62,805 nt of DNA from Epilithonimonas hominis (lineage in GTDB: Bacteria > Bacteroidota > Bacteroidia > Flavobacteriales > Weeksellaceae), in NCBI RefSeq assembly GCF_003730015.1, contig NZ_RJTU01000072.1:1-62805 (forward strand), read 5' to 3'. Positions 27,834 through 37,783 of this stretch are shown piece after piece. A program made the translations under genes and the position numbers. The stretch's first letter is position 1. Each line of letters begins with the position of its first letter. The notes beneath the pieces were generated by a model, which ran no database searches, was not told the origin of the DNA, and was given only the letters and a program-made list of their open reading frames with translations.

Positions 27834-30689
27834 ATGCCAAAAATAAGATTAAATAAAGCCGTTAAAGAACTAAACATTTCTATACCTAGAGCTGTGGAAT
27901 ATCTCCAGAGTAAAGGGATAGCTGTGGATAGTAATCCTAACGCTCTATTGGAAGAACAGGCATTTTCTGCATTAGAAGCTGAGTTCCGAAAAGATGGAGA
28001 ACAGAGAAAAGCTTCTCATGAGGTTGTGATTTCTAAAGTTCCTGATGAAAAATTAGCAATTGAGGAAAAAGCGCCTGAGGTTATAAGAGCCAAAGCAAAC
28101 CTGAAACCTGAAACCAAAGTTTTAGGTAAAATAGATCTGGACTCTAAAAAGCCGGTAGAAACACCAGCTGTTAAAGAGGAACCGATTCAGCAAAAAGAAG
28201 AGCCTAAAGAGGAAGCTCCAATAAAAGAAGTTCCAAAAAAAGAGGAAAGACAGGAGTTCAAAGTTTTGGGTAATATTGATCTTACCAAAGTTGAAGGAAA
28301 TAAACCAAGACCTTCTAAAAAAGAAGAAGAATCTAAACCAGTCCCAGCAGCTCAGCCAGAGCCTAAAAAAGAAGTGATTGCTGAAAAGCCCGTACAGCAG
28401 GAGAAGCCTGCAGTTCAGGAAAATGATGAGCCTCAAAAAATTGAGACGGTTTATCAAAAGCTAGACGGTCCTAAGATTCTGAAAGAAACTGTCGATCTTT
28501 CGCAGTTTAACAAGCCTAAATCCAGCTCTAACAATAATGCTGCGAAGAAAAAAAGAAAGCGTATAACCAAAGATACGCCCGGTCAGAATAATGCCGGACA
28601 AAATAATAATCAGCAAGGCGGAGGCAACAGACAAGGACAAGGAGGAAATAATAATCGTCCGCAAGGTCAGGGACGAAACAACCAAGGTGGAAACCGTGGT
28701 GGAAATAATAACAACCGACCTGGAAATAATAATAACCGAGGTGGTAATAATAGAGGACAAGCTCGTACAATGCCTGTTGAGCTTACAGATGAGCAAGTAA
28801 AAAATCAAATTAAAGAAACTTTAGAAAAACTGACTAACAAAGGAGGTAAATCTAAAGGCTCTAAACATAGAAAAGAAAAAAGAACTTGGAGAAGGGAACA
28901 AGATGAACTTCAGCAGGAAATGGACGCTCAGGACAGAACACTGAAAGTAACTGAATTTATCACTGTAAGCGAGTTAGCTTCATTGATGAATGTAAGTGCA
29001 ACAGAGGTGATTTCCGCTTGTTTCTCTCTTGGAGTTATGGTAACGATGAACCAAAGATTAGAGGCAGACACGTTAATGCTTGTTGCAGATGAATTTGGTT
29101 ATAAAATCGAATTTTCGGATGCTGATATCGAAGAAGCTGCTGCTGAAGAAGAACCAGATGCCGAAGAAGATTTGCTTCCAAGAGCACCTATAGTTACAGT
29201 AATGGGACACGTAGACCACGGTAAGACTTCATTGCTGGATTATGTTAGAAAAACTAACGTAATCGCTGGTGAATCCGGAGGGATTACTCAGCATATTGGT
29301 GCTTATAATGTAAAATTGGAAAACGGACAAAGGATTACTTTCCTTGATACGCCAGGTCACGAAGCCTTTACAGCGATGAGAGCGAGAGGTGCTCAAGTTA
29401 CCGATATTGCGATTATTGTGGTGGCTGCCGATGATGATGTAATGCCACAAACCAAGGAAGCAATTGCCCACGCACAGGCTGCTGGTGTGCCAATGATTAT
29501 CGCTATCAATAAAGTGGATAAACCCAATGCCAATCCGGATAAAATCCGTGAGCAACTTTCTGCAATGAATGTTCTTGTAGAAGAATGGGGTGGAAATGTT
29601 CAGGCACAGGAAATTTCTGCTAAATTTGGTAATAATGTTGATTTATTGCTAGAAAAAGTCCTTTTACAAGCGGAATTATTAGAATTAAAATCTAATCCAA
29701 ATAAACAGGCTAGTGGGGTAGTGATTGAAGCTGCTTTAGATAAAGGACGTGGATATGTAGCAACGATGTTGGTTCAGAGTGGTACTTTGAAAGTAGGAGA
29801 TTATGTACTTGCAGGTAAAAACCACGGAAAAGTAAAAGCAATGCTAGACGAACGTGGACGATCTATGGAAAAAGCGGGACCTTCTATTCCTGTCACAATT
29901 CTTGGTCTGGATGGTGCGCCGACAGCTGGTGATAAATTCAGAGTTTTTGCGGATGAGAAAGAGGCGAAAACAATTGCCAATAAGAGAGAACAATTGCAAC
30001 GTGAGCAGTCCATCAGAACTAAAAAACATCTTACATTGGATGAGATAGGACGTCGTATCGCTTTAGGTGACTTCAAAGAGTTGAATATCATTCTTAAAGG
30101 TGACGTGGATGGATCTGTAGAGGCATTGTCTGATCAGCTTCAGAGATTATCTACTGAAGAAATTCAGGTCAATATTCTCCACAAAGGCGTTGGTCAGATT
30201 ACAGAAAGTGATATCTTGCTAGCTGCAGCTTCGGATGCAATTGTGATTGGATTTAATGTTAGAGCAAGTGTAAATGCTAAAGATATTGCAGACAAGGAAG
30301 AAGTAGAGATCAGAACTTACTCCATTATCTATAAAGCTATTGATGAAGTAAAAGAAGCAATGGAAGGTTTACTATCTCCAGAAATTCAGGAGCAGGTTGT
30401 AGGTAACGTTGAGATTCGTGAAGTATTTAGGATTTCTAAAGTTGGTTCCATCGCAGGATGTATGGTTCTTACAGGTAAGGTAACGAGAAATTCCAAAATC
30501 AGACTACTTCGAGATGGAATTGTTAAATTTGACGGAGAGCTGGAAAGCTTAAAACGATACAAGGATGATGTGAAAGAAGTGACCAAAGGTTACGAATGTG
30601 GACTTAATTTGAAAGGCTATAATGATATAGAAGTGGGAGATATTCTGGAAGTCTATGAAGAGGTAGCTGTAAAGAAAAAATTGAAATAG
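27834..30689 (+). CDS. infB: translation initiation factor IF-2
   Basis: The 951-residue GTPase brings initiator tRNA to the ribosome. It has an N-terminal IF2_N-like domain (about 1-50) and a long charged Pro/Glu/Lys linker. An Asn/Gly/Gln/Arg-rich tract (about 249-310) follows, then a second IF2_N domain (about 373-425). The G domain has GHVDHGKT at 458-465, DTPGHEAF and NKVDKP, and domains II-IV end the protein. The ATG at 27834 ([13 protein letters not shown]) is preferred to the in-frame TTG nine bases upstream. A strong terminator follows the stop. Confidence 0.96.
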   Translation: MPKIRLNKAVKELNISIPRAVEYLQSKGIAVDSNPNALLEEQAFSALEAEFRKDGEQRKASHEVVISKVPDEKLAIEEKAPEVIRAKANLKPETKVLGKIDLDSKKPVETPAVKEEPIQQKEEPKEEAPIKEVPKKEERQEFKVLGNIDLTKVEGNKPRPSKKEEESKPVPAAQPEPKKEVIAEKPVQQEKPAVQENDEPQKIETVYQKLDGPKILKETVDLSQFNKPKSSSNNNAAKKKRKRITKDTPGQNNAGQNNNQQGGGNRQGQGGNNNRPQGQGRNNQGGNRGGNNNNRPGNNNNRGGNNRGQARTMPVELTDEQVKNQIKETLEKLTNKGGKSKGSKHRKEKRTWRREQDELQQEMDAQDRTLKVTEFITVSELASLMNVSATEVISACFSLGVMVTMNQRLEADTLMLVADEFGYKIEFSDADIEEAAAEEEPDAEEDLLPRAPIVTVMGHVDHGKTSLLDYVRKTNVIAGESGGITQHIGAYNVKLENGQRITFLDTPGHEAFTAMRARGAQVTDIAIIVVAADDDVMPQTKEAIAHAQAAGVPMIIAINKVDKPNANPDKIREQLSAMNVLVEEWGGNVQAQEISAKFGNNVDLLLEKVLLQAELLELKSNPNKQASGVVIEAALDKGRGYVATMLVQSGTLKVGDYVLAGKNHGKVKAMLDERGRSMEKAGPSIPVTILGLDGAPTAGDKFRVFADEKEAKTIANKREQLQREQSIRTKKHLTLDEIGRRIALGDFKELNIILKGDVDGSVEALSDQLQRLSTEEIQVNILHKGVGQITESDILLAAASDAIVIGFNVRASVNAKDIADKEEVEIRTYSIIYKAIDEVKEAMEGLLSPEIQEQVVGNVEIREVFRISKVGSIAGCMVLTGKVTRNSKIRLLRDGIVKFDGELESLKRYKDDVKEVTKGYECGLNLKGYNDIEVGDILEVYEEVAVKKKLK

Positions 30690-30705
30690 TTATTAAGTTA
30701 ATAAT

Positions 30706-30735
30706 AAAACCGCTAATGTATTAGCGGTTTTTTTT
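30706..30735 (+). terminator. Rho-independent terminator of the rimP-nusA-infB operon
   Basis: AAAACCGCTAA pairs perfectly with TTAGCGGTTTT around the loop TGTA and ends in a long T run. It starts 16 bases after the infB stop. Confidence 0.92.
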
Positions 30736-30924
30736 ATTTATTTTATTTGTAATAATTCTAAATAAATTATTAAAATTATTAAATTTTAAATTACCTTTCC
30801 GATGTTAAGTATGATGTATATAATTTTACAATAATAAAATTGTTAATAATGAAAAATAAAATTAATTTTTTAAACGAAAAATACAACGTTATTTAGGAAT
30901 TGCCATAGAGTTCGTAATTCATTT

Positions 30925-30955
30925 TTTGTGATGTTAATTTTTTTTAACATATTTG
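30925..30955 (+). promoter_or_regulatory. promoter-like pair upstream of an isolated terminator
   Basis: TTTG at 30925-30928 and CATATTTG at 30948-30955 are 19 bases apart, matching the Bacteroidota consensus apart from one base (C for T) in the -7 element. Transcription from here would run into the hairpin at 30980-31002 after only about 40 bases. Confidence 0.45.
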
Positions 30956-30979
30956 TACATTATATTTTACATAATCCAG

Positions 30980-31002
30980 CCCCGCAATCCGCGGGGTTTT
31001 TT
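30980..31002 (+). terminator. GC-rich terminator with no gene upstream
   Basis: CCCCGC pairs with GCGGGG around AATCC and is followed by six T, a very strong intrinsic terminator. It is about 250 bases past the infB terminator and 41 bases before the porin start. It could insulate the porin gene, end a tiny RNA, or act as an attenuator. Confidence 0.85.
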
Positions 31003-31018
31003 ATTACAGGATTATTAG

Positions 31019-31026
31019 TACTTTTG
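31019..31026 (+). promoter_or_regulatory. -7 promoter element of the porin gene
   Basis: TACTTTTG is a full TAnnTTTG match 16 bases before the ATG. The expected -33 position falls on the T run of the preceding terminator, so terminator and promoter overlap. The mRNA leader would be only about ten bases. Confidence 0.55.
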
Positions 31027-31042
31027 TACTCAAATTTCCTTG

Positions 31043-32962
31043 ATGAAATATTTATCGATTATATTCATTGTTTTTGGTGTTTTTGTAAATGCCCAGCAAG
31101 TCAACAAAACAGATGCAAACAAAATATCCGACACGCTCAAAGTTGATTCTGGAGAAAAAGATTCTTTAGAGATCTACAAGCCTACAATCAATGATTATCT
31201 GGTTAAGAAAAGATTTTCTGAAAAGAAAGTTTTTGACACCACTTTTGCTATACAGAAATCATACATATTTTCACAGTACAACAAGAAGGATAATTTCGGA
31301 AAAATACAATATGCGAATATCGGATCGGGTTTTCAAAATTTGGTTTATGAAAAAAATACTGAACAAAATCTGACACTGCTTCCTGAGAACAAATCTTTTT
31401 TTATTTTGGGCGAGAATGATATCAATTACTACGATGTAAAAACGCCAACAACTACATTTTTCTACAATAATGCGATGAAAAATGGTGGCCAATTACAAAC
31501 GACGTATACTCAGAATGTAGGCAAAAATTTCAACTTTGCAATAGAATATATGGGACTGAGGTCTCAGGGACTTTACAGAAATAGCTTGGCTTCCAGCAAT
31601 AATACAGTTTTCAGCGCACATTATCTTTCTAAAAATAATAAATATGAGGCCTATGCGCATTACATTCATCAGAATGTCAATAACCAAGAGAATGGAGGAA
31701 TTGCAGCTTTGGATGTTTTTTTAGGAGGTGATTCAAGATTCAATAACCGTCAAAATCTTGAAACTAATCTTTCGGGGGTAGAATCGAGATATGGTTATAG
31801 GAGGTATTATTTTAGCCAGGAGTTTTCTCCTTTCGATCCAGCGAAATATCCATTTAAACTGAGACATACCATTTTTCATCAGGGAAATAAATATTATTTC
31901 TCTGAGACATCAACCAATGTTGATTTCTTTGGGGGTACAGATATAACAGATTTTCCGTTAACAAATAAGAAGTTTTCCAACAATCTTAGCAACACCTTTA
32001 GTTTGGTCTGGGACAATGACAAATTTAAGCTGGATGCAGGTTTTCGCCATCAGACCATAGATTTTGGGAATAAAAATACGTTTCCTACACTCAATATTCC
32101 AGGTTATTTCAAAGAGCAGAGATTTGGCGCAGTTGGCAATTTACAAATCAAATTGTTAGATAAGATTGAACTCAAATCGTTCTTAGAAATTTCCAAAGGT
32201 TCAGAATTCGGGAACTATATCAAAACCACCAACGAATTGGATTTTGAACCAATCAAAGATTATTTGATAGAAGGACGAGTTAATTTCCAATCAGCTTATC
32301 CAAGCTTCAATTATCTTGTAAATTCTTCGCATTATCTTAATTATAACTATTATTTGCAAAATCCAAATAACGAAGCAGTTACCCAAATCGGTGGAACTTT
32401 GAAATTGGCAAAATGGTTCAACACACAATTATTTGTAGATTATTACAGGATCGATAATTACACTTATTTTGATAATTCAGCTAAGCCACAGCAGAGTTCA
32501 TCTTCGCTCAATATTTCTCAGATTGGAGGCGAAACAACTTTGAAGTATGGCAAATTCAATTTCAACGGAAGAGTGCTTTTCCAAAAAGTTCTAAGCAATC
32601 AGGATTTGCTGCCTGTTCCTGATTTTGTGGGAAGAGTTAACATTTTTTATCAAGCTTCGGCCTTCAAAAAAGCAGCCACTATCCAGACAGGAATCAAAAT
32701 TTATTATTTCACAAAATTTGCATCCAGAAACTATTCTCCTCTGCTGAATGAATACGTTTTGCCAGGAACCAACCCTTATTCGATTGGTGGTAGGCCAATT
32801 GCAGATGTCTATTTCAACATGAAAGTCAAAAGAATGTTTTTCTATCTGGAAGGCCAGCATATCAACCAGACCTTTATGCAGAACAAGTCATTTGCAGCAC
32901 CAGATTACCCGATTTATGATTTTCGTCTGAACATAGGAATCGTGTGGTATCTTTTCCATTAA
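31043..32962 (+). CDS. putative outer-membrane porin (Porin_10-like)
   Basis: The 639-residue protein has a signal peptide (MKYLSIIFIVFGVFVNAQ, cleavage near residue 18). A plug-less body follows, made of alternating aromatic and polar strands typical of a beta-barrel, ending in NIGIVWYLFH with the C-terminal aromatic expected for outer-membrane insertion. The overall pattern fits the Bacteroidota putative porin family, whose substrate is not known. The ATG at 31043 is preferred to the TTG at 31040. It has its own promoter and no cotranscribed neighbour. Confidence 0.78.
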   Translation: MKYLSIIFIVFGVFVNAQQVNKTDANKISDTLKVDSGEKDSLEIYKPTINDYLVKKRFSEKKVFDTTFAIQKSYIFSQYNKKDNFGKIQYANIGSGFQNLVYEKNTEQNLTLLPENKSFFILGENDINYYDVKTPTTTFFYNNAMKNGGQLQTTYTQNVGKNFNFAIEYMGLRSQGLYRNSLASSNNTVFSAHYLSKNNKYEAYAHYIHQNVNNQENGGIAALDVFLGGDSRFNNRQNLETNLSGVESRYGYRRYYFSQEFSPFDPAKYPFKLRHTIFHQGNKYYFSETSTNVDFFGGTDITDFPLTNKKFSNNLSNTFSLVWDNDKFKLDAGFRHQTIDFGNKNTFPTLNIPGYFKEQRFGAVGNLQIKLLDKIELKSFLEISKGSEFGNYIKTTNELDFEPIKDYLIEGRVNFQSAYPSFNYLVNSSHYLNYNYYLQNPNNEAVTQIGGTLKLAKWFNTQLFVDYYRIDNYTYFDNSAKPQQSSSSLNISQIGGETTLKYGKFNFNGRVLFQKVLSNQDLLPVPDFVGRVNIFYQASAFKKAATIQTGIKIYYFTKFASRNYSPLLNEYVLPGTNPYSIGGRPIADVYFNMKVKRMFFYLEGQHINQTFMQNKSFAAPDYPIYDFRLNIGIVWYLFH

Positions 32963-32986
32963 TTTTGTTAGAATAATTATGGCAGC

Positions 32987-33084
32987 TTTATCCGTCTTCC
33001 ACTCCCGCTTTTTTCTGAAAAAGCATCCGCATTTGCCGGTGGCAGTTTTTTCAGAAAAAGAGCTCCGTTCAAGCCGGGCTGCAA
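32987..33084 (+). repeat. intergenic hairpin repeat, copy A
   Basis: The element runs from TTTATCC through CTCCCGCTTTTTTCTG and a central GCATTTGCCGG region to GAGCTCCGTTCAAGCCGGGC. Its halves form an imperfect inverted repeat (GCTTTTTTCTGAAAAAGC at 33007-33024 and GTTTTTTCAGAAAAAGAGC at 33045-33063). A related copy in the opposite direction lies at 50102-50178. It sits between the porin and bshC genes. Confidence 0.6.
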
Positions 33085-33171
33085 AGCGTACATAAAAATA
33101 ATTGTTGTACATCAATAGAAGTTTAAAACTTTACGGACCTTGCGTTTAAAAATTTAAAAAGTACCAACCAA

Positions 33172-34746
33172 ATGACCATCGGTTTCGAAAATATTGACAG
33201 CATTCCAAAATTGGTAAAAGACTTTCTTGGGCATAATCTGGAAGGATTTCAAGAAAAAATTTTTGACTTGGAGAACTTCAAAAATCAGATTACAGAAAAA
33301 CAAAATTCTTATTCTGATAATAAAAGAGAAATTCTTTACAACACGATTTTTTCTCAGAATCAGGAAGAGCAGATGTCTCCGAAACAATTGAATTATCTGT
33401 TTTCTCTAAAAGATAAAAATACCTTTACCATCACCACAGGCCATCAGCTCAATCTCTTTACGGGTCCTGTTTTTTTTATTTATAAAATTTTGCAGACCAT
33501 CAAAACTGCAGAGTTCTTAACATCCAATTTCCCAGAACATAATTTTGTTCCCGTTTTTTGGATGGCGACGGAAGATCACGATTTTGACGAAATCAATCAT
33601 TTTAAAACCAGAGCGCATTATTACGAAATCAAAGGTAAAGCTGGCGGAGATGTTGGAAATATCAAAATCGATGATACTTTTTTTATTCAGGAGTTTGAGA
33701 AAGAATTCAAAGATCATCTCTATGGAACTGAACTGATTATGTGGATCAAAAATGCCTACAAAAAAGGTAAAACACATACACAGGCAATCCGATATCTGGT
33801 GAATCAATTGTTTTCGGATTACGGTTTGTTGACCATTGATGGAAACGAAAAAGAACTTAAAAATCAGGTTAAAGATATTTTCAGAAAAGAATTATTATCC
33901 AACAATCTTTTTGAAGCTACAAAACAACAAAGAGAATTTCTTGAAAAAGAATATCACAAAGTTCAGGTCAATCCAAGAGAAATCAATCTGTTTTATCTAA
34001 CAGAAACCAGAAACCGAATCGAGAAAATAGGCAATGATTATTTCATTCTTGACACCGATTTGAAATTCTCAGAAGAAGAAATTCTCAATGAACTGGATAA
34101 TCATCCTGAAAAATTTAGTCCCAATGCGGTTCTTCGTCCGGCTTATCAGGAAACGATTATGCCGAATCTGGCTTACGTTGGCGGAAACGCAGAAATTATG
34201 TATTGGATAGAGCTCAAAGATTATTTTGAATCCATTAATCTTCCTTTCCCAATTTTGATTCCAAGAAACTCGATGTTGTTTTTGGAAGAAAAAACTTTCA
34301 GAAAAATTGAAAACTCAGGCTTGAAAATCGAAGATTTCTTCGGGAATTTTGCTGAAGTCATCAATCAAAAAATATTAGACAACAACGAAATCAAAACACT
34401 TCTTGAAAAAAAAGAACAAGATTTGATTAATTCGTTTTCAGAAATAAAAACAAAGGCAGAACAAACAGATAAAACGTTTGTAAACCTTGTTAATGCAGAG
34501 GAAACTCGACAATTAAAATCATTCAAAAGAATGCAAAAACGCCTTCTGAAAGCGGAGAAAATAAAACAATCGGAGAAGTTTAATCAGATGCAGAATTTAT
34601 TTTTGAAAGTTCATCCGGGCGGGACTTGGCAGGAAAGAGTATTCAATTTCAGCGTGTTCTACGCAGATTTTGGCAAACAATGGATTGCCGACAGTTATCA
34701 GTTAATGGATGTTCAAAAATCGGAACTGATAATTTCGGCAATTTAA
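33172..34746 (+). CDS. bshC: bacillithiol biosynthesis cysteine-adding enzyme BshC
   Basis: The 524-residue protein matches BshC, which adds cysteine to glucosaminyl-malate in the last step of bacillithiol synthesis. Diagnostic segments are TITTGHQLNLFTGPVFFIYK, FVPVFWMATEDHDFDEI and VLRPAYQETIMPNLAYVGG, and a long C-terminal coiled coil (about 375-460) is typical. Length is normal. bshA and bshB are not adjacent, as is common when the pathway genes are scattered. Confidence 0.93.
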   Translation: MTIGFENIDSIPKLVKDFLGHNLEGFQEKIFDLENFKNQITEKQNSYSDNKREILYNTIFSQNQEEQMSPKQLNYLFSLKDKNTFTITTGHQLNLFTGPVFFIYKILQTIKTAEFLTSNFPEHNFVPVFWMATEDHDFDEINHFKTRAHYYEIKGKAGGDVGNIKIDDTFFIQEFEKEFKDHLYGTELIMWIKNAYKKGKTHTQAIRYLVNQLFSDYGLLTIDGNEKELKNQVKDIFRKELLSNNLFEATKQQREFLEKEYHKVQVNPREINLFYLTETRNRIEKIGNDYFILDTDLKFSEEEILNELDNHPEKFSPNAVLRPAYQETIMPNLAYVGGNAEIMYWIELKDYFESINLPFPILIPRNSMLFLEEKTFRKIENSGLKIEDFFGNFAEVINQKILDNNEIKTLLEKKEQDLINSFSEIKTKAEQTDKTFVNLVNAEETRQLKSFKRMQKRLLKAEKIKQSEKFNQMQNLFLKVHPGGTWQERVFNFSVFYADFGKQWIADSYQLMDVQKSELIISAI

Positions 34747-34757
34747 TCTGAAAGCAT

Positions 34758-34765
34758 TATTTTTG
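34758..34765 (+). promoter_or_regulatory. -7 promoter element for the LysM protein gene
   Basis: TATTTTTG is a full TAnnTTTG match 18 bases before the ATG; the -33 region is weak. AAAAAGG precedes the start codon by two bases. Confidence 0.45.
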
Positions 34766-34783
34766 TAACATTATATAAAAAGG

Positions 34784-36772
34784 ATGATTAAAAAGATTTT
34801 CATTTTATCAGGACTTATCGGCTTTTTAGGGCTTTCTGCTCAGAAAACGCATACCGTTGCGCCAAAGGAAACGCCTTATGGGATTTCTAAACAATATGGC
34901 TTAACAATTGATGAATTATACCGCCTTAATCCTTCCGCAAAGGAAAACGGACTGAAGATTGGGGATGTTGTCGTAGTTTCAAAAAGCGGAAGTGCTTCGA
35001 AATCTGTTGTTTCTGCACCTGCTGTGACTTCTGTAGCTAAAACAGGTAAAACAGGAACCATTACTTTACAGCCAAAGCAAACCATCTACGGTATTACAAA
35101 ACAATATCAGATTTCTGAGTCCGAACTTAGAAAACTGAATCCTGAATTGGATTCTCATATGAAAATCGGTGACAAAATCATTTTGCCACTAGATAATCTT
35201 CAGAAATTTGGAGGTTCTGCACCTGCAACAGTTGTTCAAACGACAACAACGACTACGACGGAAAAACCTGCGGAAGTAAAAACAGTAACTAAAACTGAAA
35301 CCACTTCTTCCGACAAAGGTTTATATGTTGTTCAAGCAAAAGACAATTATTATAAGATTTCGAGACAATTCAACCTGACTCAAAAGCAGTTATTCGCTTT
35401 GAATCCAGGATTGGAAACCACAGGTTTGAAACCGGGGGAAGCCATTAGAGTTTCTGATGCAAATACTATTTCTGTATCTTCAGAAGGTATTCAAGTTCAA
35501 GATAATTCTAATAGCAACTCAAGTTCTGCACCGGTAACGGAAACTACAAGATCTGTCCCAGCGAAAAACTCTTCTAACACATTGCCTGCCGAAGATGATT
35601 ATGTGACTTACACCGTTCAGAATGGCGACACGATGTTCAGTATAATGAGCCGATTTAATGCGACATTGGATCAGTTGATGTCATTAAATCCAAATCTTGC
35701 AGACGGTTTGAAAGCAGGCATGACTTTGAAAATCAAGAAACAAGACCCGATGTATTCTAAGAAAAGCGGTGATGTTTTGAGTGTTGTTTTGATGTTGCCT
35801 TTCGGATATGATGCAAATGATGCCAAATACAGAACCATGTCTATGGATTTCTTGACGGGTGCAAAACTTGCTGCTGAGAGAAATGCAACTAACGGACAAA
35901 AACTGGACATCAAAGTTGTAGATGCAGGAAATGAAACGACTTTCAAAAATAGCCTTGCTCAATTGAATCCTGAAAATACAGACTTGATTGTTGGCCCTTT
36001 TTTCAAATCAAATGTTCTTGAAGTTCTGAGGTTCGTCAATGATAAAAAAATTCCTGTAGTTGCGCCATTTGCAAACTCAGAAGACCTTTTCGATTACAGT
36101 AATTTGATTATCATTGAAACAGAGAATTCGGTTTATTCAGACAGAATTGTGAAAGAAGTTGGTCAGGTTTATCAGGATCAAAAAATCTATATCGTTGCTG
36201 ATAATTCTAAAGCTAATGCAAACGCGATTAAAGCAGGTTTAGAAAAATCTTTATCAAAACCTAATGTCGTTATTGTTAATTCTTCATCAGAAATTCAGTT
36301 AGAAAATAATATGATGACGGGACAATCAGTTCCTGTGATTGCTATTTTAGCTGATGATGACGAATCGGCAGGTTCTGCATTTGCATCAAAGGTTATTGCT
36401 CTTGGAAAACAGACAGAAGGCGTGAAAGCGTTCAGTATGTTCTACAGCCCAAGTTTTGAAAAAAATGTAGATGACCTTTCGAAAGCGAGTTTGGTTTATC
36501 TAATGGATAGAAAAATCAATTATGACGGAGATTTCGAAAAAGAAATTCTTGCAGCTTACAAAGGCAAATATTGTAAAACGCCTTCAAAATATGCCGTAAT
36601 CGGTTTTGATGTGATGAATGATATGCTGACGAGAGAAAACAAAAAAGGAGAAATTTTCAAACAAATCGGTAAATCTCAAACACAGCTGGCTACAAAATTC
36701 GAATTTGTAAAAGCAAAACCAAATGGCGCTTACATTAACAACGGTTACAGAGTTGTGAGATTGATGCAATAA
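34784..36772 (+). CDS. LysM-repeat protein with periplasmic-binding-protein-like domain
   Basis: The 662-residue exported protein has a signal peptide (MIKKIFILSGLIGFLGLSAQ) and four LysM repeats (about 21-70, 94-140, 178-225 and 274-322) separated by Ser/Thr-rich linkers. The C-terminal half (about 330-662) resembles type-1 periplasmic binding proteins, with LPFGYDANDAKYRTMSMDFL and DLIVGPFFKSNVL. LysM repeats bind peptidoglycan, so it should be anchored at the cell wall; the ligand of the second half is unknown. Amino-acid-binding-protein-like folds of this type also occur in lipoproteins that regulate wall synthesis. Confidence 0.85.
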   Translation: MIKKIFILSGLIGFLGLSAQKTHTVAPKETPYGISKQYGLTIDELYRLNPSAKENGLKIGDVVVVSKSGSASKSVVSAPAVTSVAKTGKTGTITLQPKQTIYGITKQYQISESELRKLNPELDSHMKIGDKIILPLDNLQKFGGSAPATVVQTTTTTTTEKPAEVKTVTKTETTSSDKGLYVVQAKDNYYKISRQFNLTQKQLFALNPGLETTGLKPGEAIRVSDANTISVSSEGIQVQDNSNSNSSSAPVTETTRSVPAKNSSNTLPAEDDYVTYTVQNGDTMFSIMSRFNATLDQLMSLNPNLADGLKAGMTLKIKKQDPMYSKKSGDVLSVVLMLPFGYDANDAKYRTMSMDFLTGAKLAAERNATNGQKLDIKVVDAGNETTFKNSLAQLNPENTDLIVGPFFKSNVLEVLRFVNDKKIPVVAPFANSEDLFDYSNLIIIETENSVYSDRIVKEVGQVYQDQKIYIVADNSKANANAIKAGLEKSLSKPNVVIVNSSSEIQLENNMMTGQSVPVIAILADDDESAGSAFASKVIALGKQTEGVKAFSMFYSPSFEKNVDDLSKASLVYLMDRKINYDGDFEKEILAAYKGKYCKTPSKYAVIGFDVMNDMLTRENKKGEIFKQIGKSQTQLATKFEFVKAKPNGAYINNGYRVVRLMQ

Positions 36773-36896
36773 TTATAGTTGATAAGCGATGGATGATAAC
36801 TGATTCAGGATTCGCTTTGACATTAGAGAGAAAATAAAATTTAAAAACATTGATGGTATAATCATTTATTATTCATCAATTATTATTTATAAATAT

Positions 36897-37772
36897 ATGA
36901 AAGCACTTGTATTTCCTGGGCAGGGTTCACAGTTTGTCGGGATGGGAAAAGAACTTTACGATTCCCGAAAAGACGTGAAAGACCTGATGGATTCTGCCAA
37001 TGATATTCTTGGTTTTGATATCGTTTCGGTGATGTTCAACGGAACGGACGAAGATCTTAAAAAAACCAGCGTAACTCAGCCAGCTATTTTCCTACACTCG
37101 GTTGCTGCTGTAAAAGTAGCGAATGGTTTGGGCGCAGAGATGGTTGCCGGACATTCTTTGGGCGAATTTTCCGCGTTGGTTGCTAACGGCGTTTTATCTT
37201 TCGAAGACGGATTGAAATTGGTTTCCGAAAGAGCACAAGCAATGCAAATGGCTTGCGATATCAATCCAAGTTCGATGGCTGCAATCCTTGGATTAGAAGA
37301 TACCAAAGTTGAAGAAATCTGTGCAGAAATCGAAGGAATTGTAGTTCCTGCAAATTACAATTGTCCTGGGCAATTGGTGATTTCCGGAGAAACAGCAGCT
37401 GTTGAGAAAGCTTGTGAAGCTTTGAAAGCGGCTGGTGCAAAAAGAGCTTTATTACTACCTGTAAATGGCGCTTTCCATTCACCATTGATGATGCCTGCTC
37501 AAGAGAGATTGGCTGCAGCGATAGAGAAAACCAAATTCCGTAAAGCAACAATTCCGGTTTACCAGAACATCACAACTACTGCAGTTTCTGACCCGGAAGA
37601 AATCAAGAAAAATTTGATTGCTCAATTGACTGGTCCTGTAAAATGGACTCAAAGTGTGCAAAATATGATAAAAGACGGAGCAACCAATTTTATAGAAGTT
37701 GGACCTGGAAAAACGCTTCAAGGTTTGATTAAAAAAATTAATCCTGAAGTAAGTGTTGCATCTGCAATATAA
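36897..37772 (+). CDS. fabD: malonyl-CoA:ACP transacylase
   Basis: The 291-residue enzyme loads malonate onto acyl carrier protein for fatty-acid synthesis. It has VFPGQGSQFVGMG at 5-17, the active-site Ser87 in GHSLGE, CPGQLVISG, and the catalytic histidine in NGAFHSPLM. The FIEVGPGKTLQGLIKKI ending is typical. It is followed after 11 bases by a GHMP kinase gene in the same direction. No other fab gene is adjacent. Confidence 0.95.
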   Translation: MKALVFPGQGSQFVGMGKELYDSRKDVKDLMDSANDILGFDIVSVMFNGTDEDLKKTSVTQPAIFLHSVAAVKVANGLGAEMVAGHSLGEFSALVANGVLSFEDGLKLVSERAQAMQMACDINPSSMAAILGLEDTKVEEICAEIEGIVVPANYNCPGQLVISGETAAVEKACEALKAAGAKRALLLPVNGAFHSPLMMPAQERLAAAIEKTKFRKATIPVYQNITTTAVSDPEEIKKNLIAQLTGPVKWTQSVQNMIKDGATNFIEVGPGKTLQGLIKKINPEVSVASAI

Positions 37773-37783
37773 ATAATCAACAA

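Larger units (their letters stand above)
30736..31042. other. 353-base gap between infB and the porin gene
   Basis: After the infB terminator the gap is very AT-rich and has no credible gene. From about 30925 it holds a promoter-like pair, then a GC-rich terminator at 30980-31002, then a second -7 element serving the porin gene. No tRNA or known riboswitch was recognised. Confidence 0.6.

Noticed and set aside
28461-28808. Antisense frames over the infB low-complexity tract
   Set aside because: They arise from the repetitive composition of infB and have no independent support.
30928-31146. 72-codon frame upstream of the porin gene
   Set aside because: It runs through the GC-rich terminator and into the porin signal peptide in another frame.
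32888-33115. Open frame of 75 codons across hairpin repeat copy A
   Set aside because: It is made of repeat sequence and the antisense end of the porin gene, with no sensible start context or protein-like composition.
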